The notes under the pieces: model-generated
Databases searched by the model: none
Told to the model about the DNA's origin: nothing
Seen by the model: the letters and a program-made list of their open reading frames with translations, nothing else
Shown here: positions 49,568 through 61,552 of the stretch, piece after piece
How positions within the stretch are numbered: the stretch's first letter is position 1
Layout: every line of letters begins with the position of its first letter
Program-made: the position numbers and the translations under genes
Origin: Brachionus koreanus
Taxonomy: Eukaryota > Rotifera > Eurotatoria > Ploima > Brachionidae
Length of the DNA: 64,000 nt
Reading direction: 5' to 3'
Assembly (NCBI GenBank): GCA_016987375.1
Contig: PJRA01000077.1
Span: 855,732-919,731, forward strand

Positions 49568-51513
49568 TTACTTAAAGGCTGGAGACTTCATCAAGCGACA
49601 AAATTCTAAAATAAAAAAAATATAAAATTTTTTCAAAATTTTAATTTATGATTAAAACCTTGAAAGTTCAATCTTCCATCAAAATTGGAATCAACCTTTC
49701 TTATCATGGTTTCAATTTCATATTCACTAAAATTTTGTCCAATATTTCCCAAAATTTTCTTTAGCTCTGACACTGTTATATACCCGGATCCATCCAAGTC
49801 AAACTTATTAAAAGCATACCACAAGTCGTTGTCATCAAATTTTCCCGTGAACACTGGTAACATAAGTCTGCAAAACTCGTTGAAATCCAAATCTCTGCTT
49901 CCGTTCCTATCAACTTCACGCATCAATTTCTGATAAGCATCTCTGCTTAGTCTAACATTAAGTCTTTCCAAGATTCTATCTATTTCTGAAACATTAATTG
50001 TTCCACTCTTATCAGCATCAAAATATTTGAACACTTGCCTCAAGACTAAAATATTTAATCAAAGATTTATTTAATCTAATTAAAATCGTTATCTTACTGC
50101 TGATAGATTCAGATTCAGTATTTGATGTTGTAGTAGTTGTTGTTTTATTCAAATAAGTTTCATAGGAAAGATTCGAATTTTGCATAAGTTTTATTTGACA
50201 GTTAAGAATACTGCGATATGTTTGAATTTCAGACTCCAATTTGGTCCTAGTAACTGTGTCCCAATACTCAATATCGTTTGCATAAGAATCATTTTCTTGT
50301 ACTAGTTTTTCAATTTCATTTTGTAATCTCTCCAATTTTTCTTTATTTTTCAATTTTATATCCATTAAGCCTAAAATATTTATATAAATATATATATATA
50401 TATTTATTTTTTTTAATCCCAAATAAATATTTAGAAAATAATTTTTTTTTTTTGAAATTTACCATTTTCTAGACTAGCCAATTTTTTAACTAGATCATTA
50501 TTTCTTTGATTTAACATAGAAATCTCGTTTTTGGATGAATTAAAAGTTGAATTCAATTCAGAAACGTTGTAATTTTCAATGTCAATGGAAGCCTCTAATT
50601 TTGATTTAGCTCTTTCGGCCATTACTTTTTCATATTCAGCCGCTTGAGAAACAACAGACAATTCATTTTCTTTATGCTCTCTGTAGTCTTTCAATTGCTG
50701 ATCACTTAATTGTTTAAAATCAGATCTTATCTCTTTGACTGCAGTTACAAGTTCATTTTTATAAAAATTGCTCAAATCAACTGGATTTAATATGGTTCCA
50801 GTAGGTCTAGATCTTAAATCAGTAACTTCTTCGTTATAAACAGCCTTTCGGAAAGACAATTCATCTAGTAAAGTCTGAATTTCGAATTCAAGGCTTTTGT
50901 TTTTAAGTCTACTATCCTTTAGTGATACTCTAAGGTTTTCCAAATCTTTTTCAGCTTTAAAATGCTTGGTCTGTTCGCGAGCAATGTCATCTTCGGCGAC
51001 CAGAGCCGAACGAACCAGACTTTCGCGTTGATCTTTAAATGTATCCAATTGATTTTGTAAGGCCGCTATTTTTTGCCGTTGAGACTCGGATTCAACTTGA
51101 AAAAATTTTATTCTTTGATTCAATTCTTGTGATAGTGCTTCACTTTCCAGAATTCTTGTCTGATGTTTTACACAATCATACGACTCGGATTCTAGTTTTG
51201 TTCGAACTTTTTCAATATCTTGGTCCATGGAGTTCTTATTAACCAAAGTTGGAAAGTGGAATCCTTTTGCTCGGTCTACTTCAGCAATTAAGTGCTTGTT
51301 GAGCGCCTCTAGTGCTCGCACATTTTCCAAATAGTTGTGAAGTTGGGCATTTAATTTTTTTAATTCATTTTTCTCTGTTATGTTACTATTTTTTAATTTA
51401 AGAACAGCATTTTTTGTATACTGCTCAATGGCGGTAAAACTTTCAACTTCTGGTTTGGAAGCTGTTACCAAAGCGGCTGCAGCTCTCAATGACTGGGCAG
51501 TAAAATTTGACAT
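49568..51513 (-). CDS. Intermediate filament rod fused to a calmodulin-like four-EF-hand domain
   Basis: Four exons (51513-50463, 50370-50098, 50045-49659, 49605-49568), introns 92, 52 and 53 bp, all phase 1, give 582 residues. A short head is followed near residues 45-85 by the filament coil 1A motif (EKNELKKLNAQLHNYLENVR, ALEALNKHLIAEVDRAKGF). A long coiled coil ends with the coil 2B termination motif RTKLESEIQTYRSIL (about 392-406). Instead of a lamin tail there is a Thr/Ser linker (about 426-441) and four EF-hand loops: DADKSGTINVSE (451-462), DRNGSRDLDFNE (487-498, Arg for the usual Gly), DLDGSGYITVSE (524-535) and DSNFDGRLNFQE (560-571). The EF-hand exon has no ATG before its first loop, so it cannot easily be a separate gene. 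Inferred: a cytoplasmic filament protein whose tail binds calcium. Confidence 0.88.
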
Positions 51514-53187
51514 GTTTTTATTCTTCTTCTATTAATCTCAAATCTAATTCAAATAAAAAAAAAATCTTTTTTTTAAATAAGCTTTATAATCCTAATTTAA
51601 GTATTTTAGAAAATAGAAAATATGCTTTCAACTTTTGAAATTCTAAAATCTGGCAACTTTTTAAGCCTAATACATCTAAATTATAGTAAAGCTAAAAGTT
51701 GTTCTTTTATATGGCACAATTTAAATATTAGTAAAACAAATAAGATTTATTTGTAACTTAAGCTAAGATAAGATTGAATTGCTTTTAATCGCAACTCATA
51801 AGAGAGCCATATTCGCTATTGCAATTCAGGGTACCGAGGTAAACGCTATAAAAAAATTCTTTAATCTTTTTTTTTTTTTTTATTTTAAACAGGTAGATAA
51901 ACATTATTATTAATAGCTAAGTAATAAATTTTAGTTTTAATTTTTAAATTAGATATTCAAGTTTGAATAAGCCAGGATTGTCAAGACTTTAAAGAATAAA
52001 TTTCGAAAAAGTACGGTAATTATTTGAATCTAAATTTAAAAAAAAATAAAAACTTTTAAGGTTGTCTATTTAACATGCAAATAAACCTTAGTTACTCTTA
52101 TTTAAATATTTAATCAACATTTATGAAGTAACAGTGATTTATTTTTCTTAAAATGGAAACATTCGAATATGTGGGAGATTCAATTTTATCATCTAAACCT
52201 AATTTATTTAATATTTTATTTGGTTATTTCATTAATTTTTAATTTGATGCTTTAATACGAAAAAAGTGTCTCAATACTTGAGTTTTTTTTAAAAATGAGA
52301 ATTGAGAATTTTAAAAAATGATTTTGATTTTTTTATTGACAAAGAAAATTTAAAATTAATTCTATCTAGATAAATTTTTTTATCGTTGTTACATTATTTG
52401 AATCTAAGAGGCTTCAAGTATTTTAATGCTAAATGTTAATACTCTATTTTATCAGAAACCTTTCAAATTAGAGTGTTTTCAAAAATTGTTTAAAATTGAT
52501 CACAATTTTATTGATCACAATTTTGTTACGTTTCTATAGCCAAAACCTTAAATTTTAAATAAAAAAACCCATATAATTTGATTTATTATATAGCAACAAA
52601 TAAATTTAATAATCAATGTAGTTGCTGGATTGACTTCTTTGGCAACATACCTTATATTTTTATCTAACATTTAATTCTGTACCATATTTGCATAATCAGA
52701 TGATGCTAATTACCATCCTGATAATATTCCATAATCATTAGTTCTAGTCGTTTCTTAATACAGCTTCCAAGGTAGACATGCTGATTGACCACTAAACTAG
52801 GTAAAAAATATAGTTCGCTTATTCCGCGTTGTGAAATAGCCAATCAAACTATTAATTTTTCTTCAAATATTTAACTTACTTGGTCTTTAAACTCTTCTGC
52901 TTCCTGCTAACGTTACTGTTATAAAAAACATCATTCCCTGGCAGAGTGGTTTTGCCAAGACTGAAATATGATTCATCATCAATTATAAATTCATATCTGC
53001 TATTATTTTATTTGACTCGTTTTTTTAATTTTTTTTAAATGAAAACAAAATTATTTTGTAATAAAAATTAAATAAATCTATAATATTTTATTTAAAGAAT
53101 ATGATTAGAAAATAAAATTACAAAAAATGATTAAATTTATTGAATATAAAACAAATAAAGGAAGTAAAAAGGGAGTTTTAAAGACCC
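51514..53187. other. intergenic upstream of the filament gene
   Basis: AT-rich, no coding frame supported. The promoter of the filament gene is expected near 51.5 kb. The last part (about 53000-53187) may be the interior of the family A MITE that the solo LTR interrupts. Confidence 0.4.
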
Positions 53188-53444
53188 TGTGGTGTTCACC
53201 ACAGATACTTATCTTTATTTATTTATTATGTATGTGAGCGTTAAGTTACTTATGATATTTACTTATATTTTATTTTTGTACTATTTATTTTTGCATGTTC
53301 GAGAGTTGTAGGACTCTCGATAAAATAAGGGGATAAATAGAGAGGCGAGAGCGGAATGTGGGGATTCCGTCTTTTTTTCTTTTGGCTTAAGCTTAAAAAA
53401 TAAAGATTTTGAAAACAACTGCACTTTTGATTAACAATTTCACA
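53188..53444 (+). mobile_element. Solo LTR of an LTR retrotransposon
   Basis: 257 bp beginning TGTGGTGTTCACCACA and ending TTTCACA (TG...CA), flanked on both sides by the same five bases, GACCC (53183-53187 and 53445-53449). Inside are a TATA-like GATAAATAG (about 53331) and AATAAAG near 53400, in the order expected of U3-R-U5. No internal region (primer binding site, gag, pol) is next to it, so it is a solo LTR left after recombination. Orientation is taken from the TATA and polyadenylation-like signals. Confidence 0.8.
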
Positions 53445-53469
53445 GACCCGTCCGGCCTTTAAGTGTTAA
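53445..53469. mobile_element. End of a family A MITE, cut by the solo LTR
   Basis: On the minus strand this reads TTAACACTTAAAGGCCGG, then ACGGGTC, and continues after the LTR as TTTAAAACTCCC. It resembles the family A termini (TTAACACTAGAA..GCCCGAGGAG). The opposite terminus could not be located. Confidence 0.45.
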
Positions 53470-54411
53470 AAGCATTGGATGACATTTTGGCCAGGCTGCC
53501 TTCTCCTGGTTAGTATTTAAATGAGGTCTTAAGTGTTTTTTATACTTATTGATGTTTGTATACTTCTTTTAAATATTTCCGATATAGATATAGTGGCAGT
53601 TTAATTAGTTTCATCGCTATTTAAACAGGTCTACCTCATATTTTTTGTAGCTTGAAAGTTTTATCTTTTTTCTATAATATTTAGCCAACGATAAATAAAA
53701 CATTATTTGTATCCAAGACCAGTGAAACACCTTGAATCTTTTGCAAATTTTGGTTACTTATTTTAAAGTTGTACAAATCTTTTTGATGGTTTTGTTCAAT
53801 TTTTATCAACAACTTATCGAAAATTAAACTTTTTGAAATAATTTTATTTTATTTAAAAGCAAGGATCAGTTTGATTTTAAATTTTGAAAAAATTGGGAAA
53901 GGTCTTGTGCCATCTTAACTTTTGTGCCATTTTAACCCGTTAGTTCCTGTGATACAGTGCTCTATAAGGCAGCGCAAATTTGCGTTAAGTCATTACGGCT
54001 GTTAAAGGTCAGTCTATAATTCTTTATCAATTTGTGCCTTGAAATTGTTAACTTTCCTTGCTGATATTGTTTCTTTATAATATGAGACTGAGTCAAAAAA
54101 TTTGATTAAATGAATTGTTCAAAGGCTAGAATTTACTTGGTCATTTATCTTTGATAAGAATCAAAATGATTAATTCATACTCTTTTTATATTATTAATTT
54201 GAAATAAAATTTTGAAACAAAACTACGCTTATTTTTATGAGTAATTTAGGAATTAACAGAATATTTTCTAATAATAAAGAATAAAAATTTTTTTTATAAA
54301 GATAATTTAGGAAAATTTATTTTAATTAAAATGATTGCATAATTCGCTATTTACTAAAAATTTGAATTCGATTTTTAAAAAAGGAAAATTTGACTAAAAA
54401 AACAAATTGTT
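53470..54411. other. intergenic downstream of SOD
   Basis: No gene supported. It contains a twofold near-repeat of TTGTGCCAT.TTAAC (about 53905-53935) and a perfect palindrome CGCAAATTTGCG (53973-53984) of unknown meaning. Confidence 0.4.
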
Positions 54412-54999
54412 TTAAATTGAACTGACTATTCCAATAGTACCACATGCGATACGACTTCCGCTATTTCCGCTTTTCAAACTTTCTGGATGATTACCCATTC
54501 CTTGATCATCACTCCTTTCGTGAAGAACAATTGAACGACCAATAATTGAGTTTGGTCCTAGTAATTGTAGTTTAGCGCTTCTAATTGTGGTAACGATTCT
54601 TCCATTAATAGTTTGTACATTACCCAAATCTCCAGCATGACTGTTCATGCTCATAACTGATCCATGTCGAGTTCCAGTTGGATTCCAGTGAGGGCCAGCA
54701 GTGTTGCATACTTGAGAAGGGTCAAGCATGCCACCAGAGATTCCAAATGTATGAATGTGAACTCCGCGGACTTGGTTCACAATCGGGCTATTAGCTGGCA
54801 TAAAAGTAACATTTAGTCGAACTACAACTGGATCTCTTGGTGAAAGCTGAGAAAATTTGGCATCTCCAAAAGCCATTACTGGCTCGCGCATACCGGGATT
54901 CATTATACCACCGCCAATTATTGCCACGGCATTGATTGGAAATTTTTGTCCATTAGCATAACAAAAAACTGCAAACAAAAAAACTGCCAATTTTAACAT
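54412..54999 (-). CDS. Secreted Cu/Zn superoxide dismutase
   Basis: Single exon, 195 residues. A typical signal peptide (LKLAVFLFAVFCYANG) is followed by a complete SOD_Cu domain. Copper ligands are in GVHIHTFG (two His), the bridging His in AGPHWNPTGTRHG and the His of IVLHERSDDQG. Zinc ligands include the His of TRHG, and the His and Asp of HAGDLGN. The disulfide cysteines are in QVCNTAG and RIACGTIG, and the electrostatic-loop Arg is in GNSGSRIACG. All catalytic residues are present, so the enzyme should convert superoxide to oxygen and peroxide outside the cell. Loop lengths are slightly larger than in cytosolic SOD1, as in extracellular forms. No intron, and the start is the only Met before the signal peptide. 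Confidence 0.96.
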   Translation of the reverse strand: MLKLAVFLFAVFCYANGQKFPINAVAIIGGGIMNPGMREPVMAFGDAKFSQLSPRDPVVVRLNVTFMPANSPIVNQVRGVHIHTFGISGGMLDPSQVCNTAGPHWNPTGTRHGSVMSMNSHAGDLGNVQTINGRIVTTIRSAKLQLLGPNSIIGRSIVLHERSDDQGMGNHPESLKSGNSGSRIACGTIGIVSSI

Positions 55000-55239
55000 G
55001 ATTCTATTAAATTCAAAAAGCTTAATTTAAAATAAAGTCTTCGTTAAATAAAGCTAGTATTTCTTTTTATAGTCAATTTTAAATCTATTCAAAAAGTTTT
55101 AGTAATAAAAAGCTTTTTTTTTCTAGATTATTCTTATAGTGAATAGTGATTTTTGAAAAAAAAAATTATTCTTTATAAAATTTTATTTAAAAAAAAATCA
55201 AAATGGCTTAAAAAAATCATGCGCTTTACACTGTACAAG

Positions 55240-58200
55240 TCATAATTTTTTGAATTTAGTCAAATCACAGTATGTTTCGATCAAATGTTCACATTTTGTA
55301 TACGAGGCTCTTTTCAAACAGCTACATGACTCCAAGTCGAAAAAATAATTCGCTTGGCATTTTAGCGCTTTAGTCATGTTTTTTCCACTAATGCTTGCCT
55401 CATCACAAAAATAGTATTTAGAACAATCCAAAGGATCCCTGTAGAGACCTTTCTTTTTGTATGCACAATTGAACGATTCGCTCAAACTTAAAGAAAAAAA
55501 TTTCTCCGGCTGCTGACTAAGAAGCAACAAAAGATCGTTTCTGATACGATTTTGCTTTACTAATTCAAAATCAGCATCGGACTCGTCCAGCAAATTGACT
55601 TCTTCTTTCAAAACATAGAAAACATTAGCATTAACTGAGGTCTGTATTCTGGAATTTTTTAGCATTATTTTTTCTTTCTTGTTCACATTGGACGAATACC
55701 ATTCAGGCAAATAGTCCATGAGTAGAGACATGCTATTCTTAATTAAAGGATAAGAACCTTGGTGGCAAAATTTCCCACTAAAGTCGTCCATGTCTATAGA
55801 CCAAATAAATATTCCTCCCAACTTTTTAGCCACCACATATGCGGTCTTTAAGAAAGATTAACATTTTTCAAAAGAATTAAATATTTTTTCATAAAATACT
55901 CTTAATTGGAAGCTTTTGATATCATCATAACTAATCCAATCAAAATCTTGATATAGATAATGGCTTTTGCTTTGAGGCTGCCATTCCTGGGTCCAGTTTT
56001 TATTCTTTTTTAGGTCACATATTTCGTAAAAGCTCAAAAAGCCAGCTGTTTGTGTGTAGCTACCAGAAAGCGCATCGTTCTGAATTGTTTTAGATAACAG
56101 ACCAGATTTTTTTTTGTCTTTTAAATGAAAAGATCGGCCATAAGCAGGAAGACCTTTTAAAAATATCGAAATTAGTTTCAATTTTAAACAAGTAAATTTT
56201 TAAAAACCCAAAACAAGTTTGTGAGGTGGACAGCCATTTTTAATCCTTAAAAATTTTCTATTAATACAAATATATGATATTTGAGATAAATTTTACCAAT
56301 ATGTGACAGCCCAGTCTTGATTAAATTGCGTTTCGGTACCAGTAGCATTTTCATGGTTGTACAAAGGTGCATTCATACCTGTCTTATCATCCCTTTTTGA
56401 AAGAAAAATAAAAAATGAAAATAAAAATTAAATTTATTTACCAATTTCCATGAAAATCAAACCTTTTTAAAAAAAAAATTAGCTTAATTGATTAATAAAA
56501 ATTCAAATTTTTGTTAAATTTACGCCATTAAATTTATAAAGTCTAACTCAGCAGCTATTTTTTTTATTTCATATCCTTGATCAATTCTTTTTTTCCCAGC
56601 TGCAGCTGCTATCGATAAAATAAGCTGATCCTGGTCTTGATTAATTGACTCATATATAATTGCCTTTCGGAATTCTTTTATCAATCTGGTGAAATTTGGT
56701 TTGTCCGCTAAATCACCTCCTCTATCCCCAGGAAATTCCCAATCTTAAATTCGAAAAACTAAATATATCTGAAAATTTTATTGAAAAAAAATTAACGAAA
56801 AATTTACAATATTTTACATATTTTAATTATTTAGAAAAGGTGATTCTAATAATTTGATTTTTTCTCACAGATTTTATGAGAATTAAATACTAAAGTTAAA
56901 ATTAATTACTTACCTTTTATTTTAAATTTTAATTTTTTATCATTTTAAATAAAATAAATCAAAACAACTAGTTATTTTTATTTTTAATTTTTTTAAATTT
57001 ATTGCAAATCATGTAGAATAAATTTAACTTAATTTTTTTATCCTTGTGCATGTGACAATTAGACTCAAGGGTCGATTATTGTGAAGTCCTCAATTTTAAT
57101 ATCTCTAATTGTACACAATATTTGGTAGCGGAACAAAAATTTTATTTATTTAGATAAAATGAAGTTTAAGATTAAATTAAAAGTGATCATGCTGAAAAAC
57201 TCTCAGAAAAAATAGGTTTTAAATATTTTTTGAGTAAGAAATTTATTGCAGAAGTACATTTTCAAACTCAATAGTCAATATTAAGCTTAATTTTATACAT
57301 CTGCAAGCTTCTAAAAAAATTATATCATAAAAAATTATAAGTATGCATAACTTTACATGGCTATGATTTTTCATCTATTACTAAACATTTACTTTATTTA
57401 TTTATTTATTTATTTAAAGTTTAAGTCCCATGGNNNNNNNNNNNNNNNNNNNNNNNNNNNNNNNNNNNNNNNNNNNNNNNNNNNNNNNNNNNNNNNNNNN
57501 NNNNNNNNNNNNNNNNNNNNNNNNNNNNNNNNNNNNNNNNNNNNNNNNNNNNNNNNNNNNNNNNNNNNNNNNNNNNNNNNNNNNNNNNNNNNNNNNNNNN
57601 NNNNNNNNNNNNNNNNNNNNNNNNNNNNNNNNNNNNNNNNNNNNNNTAAACTTTGATAATAAGCTTCAATATGCTTTATTAAGCTGTTTTTTTTTTAACT
57701 TTTTAGTCGTTTTGTTTTGTAACAAGGAATTCAAAAACAAATTTTGAAAATTCTAATCTCATTTAATTCAACATTAAATTTGAATAAAATTTTTAATTAA
57801 GACAAAACATTGTCGTTTTTAAAAACAAATTTTACTTGAAAATTAGTAGTTTTTTTCGCTGAATATCTTGGCTGATTAACCTTTAATCATTTAACCTTTA
57901 AATAAACCAAATAATCGAAACGTAAATTAAAATTTTTATGGATAAAGTCTAAATTTCTATATGAAAATTATAAATCAATTAATTAATTCATTTTCTTTTT
58001 GTAATTATAAATGAAAGATTTTTTAAATGGAAAATACTAAATCTTGTGACTAAATGTAAATAATTGTTCAATTTTGTTTCCTCAAATTTCTATATTTTCT
58101 AGTATTTTTTAAATTTTTTATAAAAATATGAAGATACAAAAGTGCAAAATTATTTACATTTTCCAATCTAAATAATAATTTTCAAAATAAAGAACAAAAA

Positions 58201-59387
58201 AGACTAATTACCTAGATCAATTCCATCAAAATTGTAAAAACGTAAGAATCTAATAGCATGAGTAATAAAATTTTTTCTTGTTTGTTTTAACTTTACCATT
58301 GCACTGAATTCTTCACTGGCCATACTTAATAAAATTTTGAATAGATTTTATTTAGAATAGCAAAGAAAAAATTGAATACTTCCAACCACCAATAGCTAGC
58401 ATAGTTTTAAGCTTAGGATTTTTGTATTTTAAATCATTGATTCTTTTATACATTTCTTCATCGTTTTCCTCAATGGTTCGTATTGTAAGCGTATTTTTAT
58501 CTATGTAAGCAAATGCAAAAATAATGTGCGTACATAGGAATGGATCAACATTTTCAGGAAGAAATCGTGCTGAACCTGGCCTGTATTGACTCCAATTAGT
58601 AACATAGCATACTTTTTTATATTTGTATAATTGATCCAAATCGACAACAGGTTTTCGATTTTTATATTTTCGGTTTTTTTTTTTCGATTTTACTTTTGGT
58701 ATATTTATATTCTCATTTCTATTTAGTTTTATTGGAACAACTATGTATGCATATTCATTTTGATCATTATTTATCAAATCATAGCTGTCATTTGATGAGC
58801 GAAATTCTCTAATTTTTTCTGGAAAGTCTTTTGCAAATAAAGTTACTAGTTTTTTTTCTCCGGGACGAAATTTCAACTTTTTGGTAACTTGAAATGAAGT
58901 AGTCATTGCATTTGTAGATGCATTTACCATTTTTGTCTCTAAATTTGATTGACACGGATGCCAAGGAAGCGACCAGACACACTTTTGAATTTTCTCATCA
59001 AAAATAAGACCACGAGCACATTTAAATATTTTGCTAGTTGAAGATTGCATATATGGATAGCATAGCTGGTAGTAACACGGTCCTGCTTCGTTGATGCACA
59101 TTAAACTTTTCGACTCAGATTCTTTATTCATAATAAAAAACATTTAGCTTTTTCAAGAAGAGTAAAATAAAAATAAAATTATTAATAAATTCTTTTTAAA
59201 ACTTATGAATCAATATGTTTCAATATTCATTTTAAGAAATTAAAAAATGGTTGTAAGTGTCTAGTTGAAAAATTTTCTCCTACTTACCAAGGTGCTTTTG
59301 AAGATAGAATGTGTTGAATTTATGTTGGGCTGCAGCATAAATTAATAGATATACAAATATAGAGTATAATTCGAACAAGTGTTTCAT
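55240..59387 (-). CDS. GH18 chitinase with chitin-binding domains at both ends
   Basis: Nine exons, all in phase: 59387-59288, 59121-58380, 58324-58212, 56743-56524, 56462-56442 (21 nt), 56392-56297, 56245-56208, 56153-55900 and 55845-55240; 729 residues. A signal-like start (FVYLLIYAAAQ) precedes a Cys-rich peritrophin-like module (FKCARGLIFDEKIQKCVW). A basic linker leads to the GH18 barrel: VCYVTNWSQYRPG, LKTMLAIGGWN, catalytic DGIDLDWEFPGDRGG with the acid Glu intact, MAFDFHGNW, LVLGLPAYGRSF and FIWSIDMDDFSG. The C-terminus is a second chitin-binding module (YRDPLDCSKYYFCD). It hydrolyses chitin outside cells; substrates here are probably cuticle, jaws or egg shell. Intron 3 (56744-58211) holds an assembly gap. 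Confidence 0.93.
57394..57433. repeat. (ATTT)n-AAAGTTTAAGTCCCATGG repeat at gap edge
   Basis: Same arrangement as 39912-39945, broken off by the assembly gap. Confidence 0.45.
57434..57646. other. Assembly gap (213 N)
   Basis: A run of N in chitinase intron 3, starting inside a repeat. Confidence 1.
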
Positions 59388-61109
59388 GCTACTTCAAAAA
59401 TTAAATCTAAAATTTAAATGAAATATTTTTTAAATTATTAGTTATCAATATGAAGCCTAAAAATTCTAAATTGTTTTGAGAAATGAAGGAAACAAAGTAA
59501 ATATTTATACAAGGAAAATCAGGTATTAACTTAAGTATTTTAATCAATTAATTAATTCAATTGTAAATACTTAAGAGCCTGGTATAGTAGATTGCTAACA
59601 TCCATGTAAATTTTTTTGCTAAATCTCGAGTGCAAATAGCTAATCTTTCTGATCACTCTTAATAAATGAAAACTCGTCTTCTTGTCCATTTGATCTTTTT
59701 GCTAAAACTAAAAAATTGATATTTAGAATTTTAATTAAGAAAGAATTGATTTAAAATTTTGAAAAGTACTAATCTTTTATATGCATCGCATGGACTTATT
59801 AAAGTGAATAATATTTTTTTGTGATTTAAGCACTAAACTAATCTTTGAATTTTATGTAATTCAAATGACTCAACAAGAAAATTTATTAATGAATAAGTTT
59901 CATTGTCACACATAAATAATTAGAGATTTATTAAATCTTCAAATTATTCAATTCATTTGATAAGTTTTAATATGAGAGTGTAAATCCAATAATTTTTTTT
60001 TATTAGATATTACAAAAAATTTTATCTAAATTTGTATGTTTTGAAGATTAGTAAAAAAACTGTATCCAAATTGTTTTATTCAAGTATTGTGAAACACAGC
60101 TTAAAAAAAACATTATACAAATATTAAGTCTCTTTTAGATTTTATTCTTTCTTAGATTTACTTATTTTTTCGAAAACTTTAAAATCTGAATTAAAAAAGT
60201 TTAATTGCAGATTTATACTAATTAATTTAGAATAAAATTTTTCAAACCATTTTATTATTCTGTTACATGTTTATTATTTTCTAAACAATTTCAATTTAAA
60301 ATTAATAATTCATTTATTTTTATTTAATTTTTCATATTAATAAAATTAAAAGACGACTTAACTTAAGGGAATTAAATATAAGATTTGTACTGTTGCTTTG
60401 AAGTTTTTTTTTCACAAACTATGTAAATTAAGTGCTGTTGAACTTAATAAGAATATTTGCTTTGAATTGTTTAATGTGAAAAGCAGATTTTGGATTGCAT
60501 GAAACATGTCTTTGAGCTGTGACAAAATAAAAATAACTAATAGAACATGAGTGATTAATCAATATTTGATTTAACCAATATCATGAAATTCAAATAACCG
60601 AATCAATTCGAATCACTTTAATTCAATTGATTTCAAGAACAAATATTTATCTAGAGCATAAGAATTTATTCTAAATTAAAATAAAACATAAGCAATGAAT
60701 AAAGTTTTCTAAGTTTTAATAAATTTGTCCTAAGTAAATGAAAACAAGAGTAAACACAATATTAATGGTTATTTAACAAGTTTTGTGAAATTCGGTGCAA
60801 AAAAAAAATAAATACTAAAAAAGCTTATAATTTTTTTTCTGAAGGCCTTTGATTAGTTCTGTAAGTGCAACAAAGTGTAACATACTTAGTTGGACCAAAA
60901 GTTAAAGTCTGCTAATATGTGCAAAGTCTCTGGTTTCAACTTAAGGAATCTATCTATCTTCAAATGTTATTTTTCTTGTAGGTTTGGTTAATTTCGTTGT
61001 ACTCTTTCAAGAGTTGACAATAAATAAGCATAATTCTGCATTCAATAAATTTTTTCAAAGGGGTTTAAACATGCGCCCCGTATTGCAGATATATTTTGAA
61101 GATTTTTCC
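59388..61109. other. intergenic between divergent chitinases (left part)
   Basis: AT-rich, no coding frame or bounded repeat recognised. The promoter of the minus-strand chitinase should be near 59.4 kb. Confidence 0.45.
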
Positions 61110-61181
61110 ACCCTTAGTGGGTTTTGAACCCTCGATCCTCTGCTTGCATGACTAACACACAAACCGCTCGGCTATACGGGC
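61110..61181 (-). mobile_element. tRNA-like SINE head (pol III A and B boxes)
   Basis: On the minus strand from 61181: GCCCGTATAGCCGAGCGG contains an A box (TAGCCGAGCGG), and 61131-61119 reads GGGTTCAAAACCC, a B box and T-arm. Spacing is tRNA-like. The 3' acceptor strand, which should read TACGGGC, is replaced by ACTAAGGGTGG, so no functional acceptor stem can form. It is therefore a tRNA-derived SINE head or a tRNA pseudogene, not a working tRNA. The type II-like D-arm suggests a Leu or Ser origin. Confidence 0.55.
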
Positions 61182-61338
61182 TCTTATTTGTAAATATGCT
61201 TCTTCTTCTTCGGTAAATTTTTATCAAAAAAGTACTTAAAAAACTTATATTAATGAAAATTTTTGAGCACGATTATTTTTAATTTAATGTTTTTTTTTAC
61301 AAAATATTGTTAAAAAATTTAACGGTGTAATTTTCGTG

Positions 61339-61552
61339 TTAACACTCAAAGGACCGGCAGTGAACACTTTTTCAAAAATTCAAATTTAATTTTTTAATTA
61401 ACTATCAATCATACATACATTTTTAATATTTATTTTAAAGCTTTGAAAATGATCTTTTAAATTTAGTCTTTTACATGTTACAGACTTTTATGGAACTAGT
61501 GTAACATTTAAACAAATTTTTTGACAAAAATAGCCGGTCCTTTGAGTGTTAA
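61339..61552. mobile_element. TTAA-flanked MITE (family A-like, second subfamily)
   Basis: 214 bp bounded by TTAA. The ends TTAACACTCAAAGGACCGGC and GCCGGTCCTTTGAGTGTTAA are perfect 20-bp inverted repeats. Size and TTAA-CAC-start match family A, while the rest of the terminus differs. Perfect ends suggest a younger insertion than the copy at 22744. Confidence 0.88.

Noticed and set aside
50385..50402. (TA)n tract as a repeat or origin signal
   Set aside because: A short dinucleotide run inside the 92-bp intron of the filament gene; nothing beyond composition.
61119..61181. Functional tRNA gene
   Set aside because: A and B boxes are present but the acceptor stem cannot pair, so it was called a SINE head or pseudogene.
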